64,000 bases of DNA, taken from the NCBI RefSeq assembly GCF_033242365.1, contig NZ_BTHK01000007.1, positions 1-64,000 on the forward strand, given 5' to 3'. The number at the start of each line of letters is the position of its first letter. Position 1 is the first letter of the stretch. The DNA is from Lachnoanaerobaculum sanguinis (lineage in GTDB: Bacteria > Bacillota > Clostridia > Lachnospirales > Lachnospiraceae). Below, piece by piece: positions 59,587 through 64,000 of the stretch. A program made the translations under genes and the position numbers. Under the pieces are notes generated by a model. That model saw nothing but the letters and a program-made list of their open reading frames with translations. It ran no database searches and was not told the origin of the DNA.

Positions 59587-61845
59587 ATGATATTAATACC
59601 GACATATAATACGGTGGTTTTACCGGGTTCAAAAATATATTTTAGAAAAGACTATTTACAGGAGGCCGGTGTAGATAAGATATCTGTTGGCGAAAAGGTA
59701 ACATTTCTCTACCTGAGAGAGCCGAAAGATAAAGATATTACAATGGAAGATATCTATCCTATAGCTGTTGCGGGACAGGTGCTGTCTGTAGATGATGAGG
59801 GTGGTGCCAACCTTGAGGCATTTAACAGAATAAATGTTGAATATATAGACTTTGATACCCAAAATGTTATTGGAGTACAAAGACCTGAGATAGATGATTT
59901 GGATCCTAATGATGCAAATGCAATGCTTGTCGGACTTAGAGATGAGCTTTTAAGTTATGTTACCAAGTTTCAATGGGGACTTATGGCAAGAGGCTATGTA
60001 CTGGCATGGAAGAATATGAATGAGGTGATGGTAGGACTTTCACCTTTTATGAATATTACTCCCGAAGAAAAGTATGCTGTGCTGTCGGAGGATTCAACCA
60101 AAGCAAGGGCTGAGCTTATAGCTCAGTATGCCAGAGAGTTTATGGCTATAAATGAAGTAAGTGAAGAGGCAAAGCAGGCACAAAAAGAGCTTCATGAGAA
60201 GGCTTATAGGGAAGATGCTATTAAAAAGCAGATAAATTTCCTTCAAAAAGCCTTAGATGAGATGCATCCTGAAAATATTTCCGAAGTAAGAAAGTTTGAA
60301 GAAAAAATAGAAAATTCAGGGATGAATGATACGGCCAGAAAAGAAGCCGACAATGTTTTAAATAGAATGAAGCAGGAGGGTAAGGACAGTCATGAGTATG
60401 GTCTGCTTTACAATTATTTGGATTTTGTCACTTCTCTACATTGGAAAAAAGAAGAGCCGAAGGATATAGAGCTTGATAATGCTATGGAAGTCCTTGACAG
60501 AGAGCATTATGGACTTAAAAAGGTTAAAAAGAGAATTATAGAGCAACTGGCGGTAATGTCTTTAAATAAAAAGCAAAGCGGTTCAATACTGCTCTTTGTA
60601 GGTGCGCCGGGTACAGGTAAGACCAGTATTGGAAAGAGTATTGCAGAGGCACTTGGCAGAGAGTATGTAAGAATCTCACTCGGTGGTGTAAGAGATGAGG
60701 CCGATATCAGAGGACATAGAAGAACTTATATAGGTGCAATGCCCGGAAGAATAATGGACGGTATGAAAAAGGCGGGTACATCAAATCCTGTAATGGTATT
60801 GGATGAGATTGATAAGCTCGCATCATCATACAATGGAGATCCTGCAAGTGCACTTCTTGAAGTACTTGATCCCGAGCAAAACAATACCTTCACAGATCAC
60901 TATATGAATGTACCGTATGATTTGTCAGATGTATTATTTGTATGTACCGCAAACTCACTTGATACCATACCGGGACCACTTCTTGACAGAATGGAAGTCA
61001 TCAGATTTACAGGCTATACCGCACTTGAGAAGTTTTCTATTGCAAAGGATCATTTGATACCTAAGGCAAAGAAGAAGGCGGGAATCGGTGAAGACAATCT
61101 TATAATAGAAGATGATACCATAAAGGCCCTTATTAACGGATACACTATGGAAGCCGGAGTGCGTGGATTAAAGAAGCAAATAAGTGCTCTATGCCGACAT
61201 GCCGCAGTTGAGCTTGTTAAGAACAATAAAGAAATATTGGATGTAAAGCCGGAAGAATTACAGGATTATCTTGATCAAAGACCTGTCAGACATGAGGGAA
61301 TCTTAGAGAAGAAGCAGGCAGGGGTAGTTACAGGTCTTGCATGGACTGCTGTAGGTGGAGAAATACTCTTTATCGAGACAATGCTGACAAAAGGCAAGGG
61401 CAAGGTGAAAATTACAGGTCAGCTTGGTGATGTAATGAAGGAGAGTGTTGATATTGCACTCAGCCTTGTAAAATCTATGTATCCGGAAAGCTATGAAGTT
61501 TTTGAAAAAAATGATATTCATATCCATGTACCTGCCGGGGCGGTACCAAAGGACGGACCGAGTGCGGGTATTACAATGACTACAGCGCTTGCATCCCTTG
61601 TAAATAATATTCCGGTATCACCTGAGTATGCCATGACAGGAGAGGTTTCTTTAAGGGGAAATGTAATGCCTATAGGCGGACTTCCGGAAAAACTTATGGC
61701 TGCCGCAAGAGCGGGAATAAAGAAAGTATTTATTCCTGATGAGAACAAGGATGATTTAAAAGAAGTGGCGGAAGAAGTTTTGAATGAACTTGAAATAATT
61801 CCTGTAAAAAGAGTTGAAGATGTACTGGCTATTGTATTAAAATAA
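59587..61845 (+). CDS. lon: ATP-dependent protease Lon
   Basis: Cytosolic AAA+ serine protease of 752 residues. A LON substrate-binding domain (about 1-190) starts MILIPTYNTVVLPGSKIYF; a coiled region covers about 190-290. Walker A GAPGTGKTSIGKSIAEALG is near 338, and Walker B VMVLDEIDKLASS near 402. The protease domain has the catalytic Ser in KDGPSAGITM near 659 and Lys in GGLPEKLMAA near 702. The CIRCE site shows heat-shock control by HrcA. AAAGGAGG lies just before the start. Confidence 0.95.
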   Translation: MILIPTYNTVVLPGSKIYFRKDYLQEAGVDKISVGEKVTFLYLREPKDKDITMEDIYPIAVAGQVLSVDDEGGANLEAFNRINVEYIDFDTQNVIGVQRPEIDDLDPNDANAMLVGLRDELLSYVTKFQWGLMARGYVLAWKNMNEVMVGLSPFMNITPEEKYAVLSEDSTKARAELIAQYAREFMAINEVSEEAKQAQKELHEKAYREDAIKKQINFLQKALDEMHPENISEVRKFEEKIENSGMNDTARKEADNVLNRMKQEGKDSHEYGLLYNYLDFVTSLHWKKEEPKDIELDNAMEVLDREHYGLKKVKKRIIEQLAVMSLNKKQSGSILLFVGAPGTGKTSIGKSIAEALGREYVRISLGGVRDEADIRGHRRTYIGAMPGRIMDGMKKAGTSNPVMVLDEIDKLASSYNGDPASALLEVLDPEQNNTFTDHYMNVPYDLSDVLFVCTANSLDTIPGPLLDRMEVIRFTGYTALEKFSIAKDHLIPKAKKKAGIGEDNLIIEDDTIKALINGYTMEAGVRGLKKQISALCRHAAVELVKNNKEILDVKPEELQDYLDQRPVRHEGILEKKQAGVVTGLAWTAVGGEILFIETMLTKGKGKVKITGQLGDVMKESVDIALSLVKSMYPESYEVFEKNDIHIHVPAGAVPKDGPSAGITMTTALASLVNNIPVSPEYAMTGEVSLRGNVMPIGGLPEKLMAAARAGIKKVFIPDENKDDLKEVAEEVLNELEIIPVKRVEDVLAIVLK

Positions 61846-61912
61846 AGCTATAGGTATAAGAATTTTGAAAATAAAATTCCCCGGTTGCGTATATGAAAAG
61901 TGGAGGTACAAT

Positions 61913-63082
61913 ATGCTTTCTTTCAAACATGATATTCCTACCAAATTATATTTTGGTGAGGGACAGATTAAAAGACTGGCAAAATCATTGGAGCCTTTCG
62001 GTAAAAATGTTTTGCTTGCCTATGGCGGCGGCTCAATCAAAAAGACAGGGCTTTATGATGAAGTGATAAAGATTTTAAAAGAGAATAATTTCAATATCAC
62101 CGAATGTGACGGAATAGAGCCAAACCCTAGAATAACTTCAGTAAAACGTGGTGTCAAACTTTGCAAGGAGAATAATATAGATGTAATCTTGGCGGTAGGT
62201 GGAGGAAGTACCATTGATTGTGCAAAGGCAATAGCGGTAGGATATTACTATGAGGGTGATGATCTTTGGGAAATGGTAAAAACAAGCTTTAGAAGAGCAA
62301 AAGCACTTCCACTTGTAGATATACTTACACTTAGTGCAACAGGCTCAGAGTTTGATGCAGGCGGAGTAATATCAAATCTTGATACAAATGAAAAATTGGG
62401 TGCGGTATATACCTATCCCGCAGTAAGTATATGCGATCCTACATATACTTATACAGTATCACCTTATCAAACAGCTGCAGGAAGTGCGGATATAATGAGC
62501 CACATATTTGAAGGATATTTTTCAAGAACACCGGACAGCGATTTAGCTGACGGAATAGCGGAGACTATATTAAAGTCTGTTATGAAAAATTGTAAGATAG
62601 CACTTAAAGATCCTACAAACTATTCTGCTAGAGCAAACCTTATGGCTAATTCTTCAGTAGCCTGCTCGGGAATCCCTGAGTACGGTAAACAGGAAACAGG
62701 ATGGCCATGTCATGCAATGGAACATGAGTTGTCTGCCTACTATGATATTACTCATGGAGTAGGTCTTGCCATTTTAACAGTAAGATGGATGCGCCATATT
62801 CTTAATAAAGATGCAAGTGCTACAGAGAGATTTGTAAAATTTGCAAAGAATGTAATGGGGCTTAGCGGTGATGATGATAGAGCGCTGGCATTTGCCGGAA
62901 TAGATGCACTTGAAAATTACTTTAAAGAAACAGGTATTCCTATGACTCTTACAGAGCTTGGTATTGACAATAAGCATTTTGTGGAAATGGCTGAGCATGC
63001 AAATATCGGAGGATATTTAAAAGATGCCTTTGTAGCGCTTACCAATGAGGATATAGTTGAAATCTATAAGGCATGTTTATAG
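61913..63082 (+). CDS. Iron-containing alcohol dehydrogenase (BdhA/YqhD type)
   Basis: NADPH-linked group III dehydrogenase of 389 residues that reduces aldehydes to alcohols. ATG 61913 follows GGAGG. An upstream in-frame start at 61865 would add 16 residues unlike the family. The nucleotide-binding AVGGGSTIDCAKAIA is near 91; metal ligands lie in SADIMSHIFEGYF near 196 and HAMEHELSAYYDITHGVGLAIL near 267 (His residues shown in part). It is likely an enzyme of fermentation or aldehyde detoxification. It follows lon without a visible terminator. Confidence 0.88.
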   Translation: MLSFKHDIPTKLYFGEGQIKRLAKSLEPFGKNVLLAYGGGSIKKTGLYDEVIKILKENNFNITECDGIEPNPRITSVKRGVKLCKENNIDVILAVGGGSTIDCAKAIAVGYYYEGDDLWEMVKTSFRRAKALPLVDILTLSATGSEFDAGGVISNLDTNEKLGAVYTYPAVSICDPTYTYTVSPYQTAAGSADIMSHIFEGYFSRTPDSDLADGIAETILKSVMKNCKIALKDPTNYSARANLMANSSVACSGIPEYGKQETGWPCHAMEHELSAYYDITHGVGLAILTVRWMRHILNKDASATERFVKFAKNVMGLSGDDDRALAFAGIDALENYFKETGIPMTLTELGIDNKHFVEMAEHANIGGYLKDAFVALTNEDIVEIYKACL

Positions 63083-63130
63083 TATAAAACATATGAATAC
63101 CGAGAAAACACTTGATTTATTCTTTAAAAT

Positions 63131-63196
63131 ACCGTAAAGTATCTAGCGTACTTGGTGAGTTCGAAACCTTCCTCACCTAAAACAAAACTAAAGGAG
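63131..63196 (+). promoter_or_regulatory. Probable preQ1-I-type riboswitch before queT
   Basis: A short stem AAGTA (63137-63141) with TACTT (63149-63153) closes a loop TCTAGCG. An A-rich tail ends in ACTAAAGGAG (63187-63196). In preQ1-I riboswitches a CTAGC-type loop pairs with an ACTAA tail that includes the ribosome site, exactly this layout. Unlike the minimal 34-base form, a second hairpin (GGTGAG 63154-63159 with CTCACC 63172-63177) is inserted between stem and tail. The gene controlled is a queuosine-precursor transporter, which strongly supports the call. Control would be at translation. Confidence 0.65.
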
Positions 63197-63201
63197 AAGA
63201 T

Positions 63202-63711
63202 ATGAAAAATATTACAACCAAGATGATGGCACAGGGTGCAGTCATAGCGGCAGTATATGTAGTACTTACACTTGCATTTGCCCCTATCAGCTTCGGTGCT
63301 ATCCAGTTCAGAATTTCTGAGGCACTTTGTATTCTGCCGTTCTTTACAGTGGCGGCAATACCCGGAGTAAGTATAGGATGCCTTTTGGCAAATATACTTG
63401 GCGGAGCGGCACTTCCCGATATTATATTCGGTACATTGGCTACACTTATAGGTGCAATATTAAGCTATAGACTCAGAAGTATTTCAAAATGGTTGGTATG
63501 TGTACCGCCGATACTTGCAAACGCAATTATTATTCCGTTTGTACTGAAGTATGCTTACGGTTTACCGGATTTGATACCTTATATGATGCTTACAGTAGGT
63601 ATAGGAGAAGTCCTTGCGGTAGGTGTTTTAGGTAATTTATTGATGCTTGCTCTTGAGCCGAAAAGTTCATTTATTTTCGGTCATGAAAACAAGGTCAGCC
63701 AAAAAGATTAG
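63202..63711 (+). CDS. queT: QueT family queuosine-precursor transporter
   Basis: Integral membrane protein of 169 residues with about five or six spanning segments, QueT/DUF988 family. It opens TTKMMAQGAVIAAVYVVLTL and has ISFGAIQFRISEALCILPFF near 30, the family signature with IQFRISE, plus GCLLANILGGA near 58. It is thought to be the substrate-binding S component of an ECF transporter bringing in preQ1, preQ0 or queuine for tRNA modification; the shared ATPase module is not in the window. The riboswitch-like leader overlaps its ribosome site. Confidence 0.85.
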   Translation: MKNITTKMMAQGAVIAAVYVVLTLAFAPISFGAIQFRISEALCILPFFTVAAIPGVSIGCLLANILGGAALPDIIFGTLATLIGAILSYRLRSISKWLVCVPPILANAIIIPFVLKYAYGLPDLIPYMMLTVGIGEVLAVGVLGNLLMLALEPKSSFIFGHENKVSQKD

Positions 63712-63732
63712 AAAATAAAATTTTTTATAATG

Positions 63733-63787
63733 AATATCCTGACAAAGTCACAAGGACAAAATGCCTTGTATTTGTCGGGATATTTTT
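63733..63787 (+). terminator. Terminator after queT
   Basis: A 13-base stem with one G-T pair joins ATATCCTGACAAA (63734-63746) to TTTGTCGGGATAT (63771-63783). It encloses a small CAAGG/CCTTG hairpin, and T-rich sequence follows. Confidence 0.85.
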
Positions 63788-63834
63788 GTTTTTATTTAGA
63801 GATTAATTTTTTTTGAAAAAAAATATGCATATTA

Positions 63835-63971
63835 TTTACATTTCACTTTTTCCTGATATAATTTACTACAATATGTATATATAGATATTGTTTAGCCAAT
63901 AAGTGCGATTAAAAAAAATTAAAGTGCTTTATCTTCTTATGTCCGGATAAATTCAGAAGATAAAACACTTT
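63835..63971 (+). promoter_or_regulatory. Promoter and structured leader of a gene beyond the window
   Basis: TTTACA (63835-63840) and perfect TATAAT (63857-63862) with 16-base spacing start a leader. It contains a 17-base-pair hairpin with one mismatch (AAAGTGCTTTATCTTCT 63921-63937 with 63955-63971). CAGGAG follows at 63983, so a gene should begin right after the window edge. The hairpin is not followed by T, so it is more likely an RNA structure than a terminator. Confidence 0.55.
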
Positions 63972-64000
63972 AAAAATAAAATCAGGAGAAACAAATTAGT

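Overview
The window comes from a low-GC Firmicute. The gene order hprK-murB-rapZ-whiA-crh-like, a glnA/ANTAR pair, Clostridia-type leuA and argJ, and a CIRCE element all fit the class Clostridia. A Lachnospiraceae member of the Lachnoanaerobaculum or oral Eubacterium type is my best guess, which is inference only. Almost every gene is on the + strand. I found no rRNA, tRNA, CRISPR array, integrase or complete insertion sequence.

Layout. (1) 0.2-14.8 kb: nucleotide-sugar and surface-polysaccharide locus. It holds rmlA, rmlB, rmlD (no rmlC), glmM, an intervening leuA, then five glycosyltransferases, two Wzx-type flippases, an ATP-grasp ligase and a DUF2304 membrane protein. No Wzy polymerase or priming transferase is visible. 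(2) 14.8-31 kb: an AT-rich accessory island. It starts with a RelB-type antitoxin beside a YoeB toxin gene killed by two stops, and a decayed Rpn nuclease gene. Next comes a tightly packed seven-gene operon: WYL regulator, three dynamin-like GTPases, a HerA-type ATPase with a Ser/Thr/Gly-rich insert, an EndoNS_2-family nuclease and a YezG-type immunity protein. Behind it lie an orphan antitoxin-like gene, one full-length Rpn nuclease gene, a broken copy of the WYL regulator start, a small membrane protein and an Rpn C-terminal fragment. The operon is thus bracketed by direct repeats. (3) 31-38.7 kb: arginine biosynthesis (argC, GNAT gene, argJ, argB, argD), then glnA, an ANTAR regulator and dapF. 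(4) 39-48.9 kb: CdaR/PucR-type regulator, S41 protease, SNF2 helicase, and the hprK-murB-rapZ-whiA-crh-like block. (5) 49-64 kb: amino-acid ABC transporter, aquaporin, clpX, lspA-like, CNNM/CorC protein, HAD phosphatase, small unknown gene, Nudix hydrolase, two transsulfuration enzymes, lon behind a CIRCE operator, iron alcohol dehydrogenase, and queT behind a likely preQ1-I-type riboswitch.

The best candidate for an undescribed system is the operon at 16.5-28.3 kb. Its genes overlap or nearly touch. It joins membrane-remodelling GTPases, a DNA- or protein-pumping ATPase and a nuclease that carries its own immunity protein. Anti-phage defence (HerA plus nuclease, WYL control) and delivery of an antibacterial toxin (nuclease/YezG pairs are best known as LXG toxin modules) are both open. 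A second strong observation is a set of Rpn C-terminal fragments. Each has a strong internal ribosome binding site and a different number of four-residue repeats, matching the Rpn gene-within-gene toxin-antitoxin scheme known from enterobacteria.

Limits: all family calls come from reading motifs by eye. Promoter, operator and riboswitch calls are pattern matches, and residue positions are approximate.
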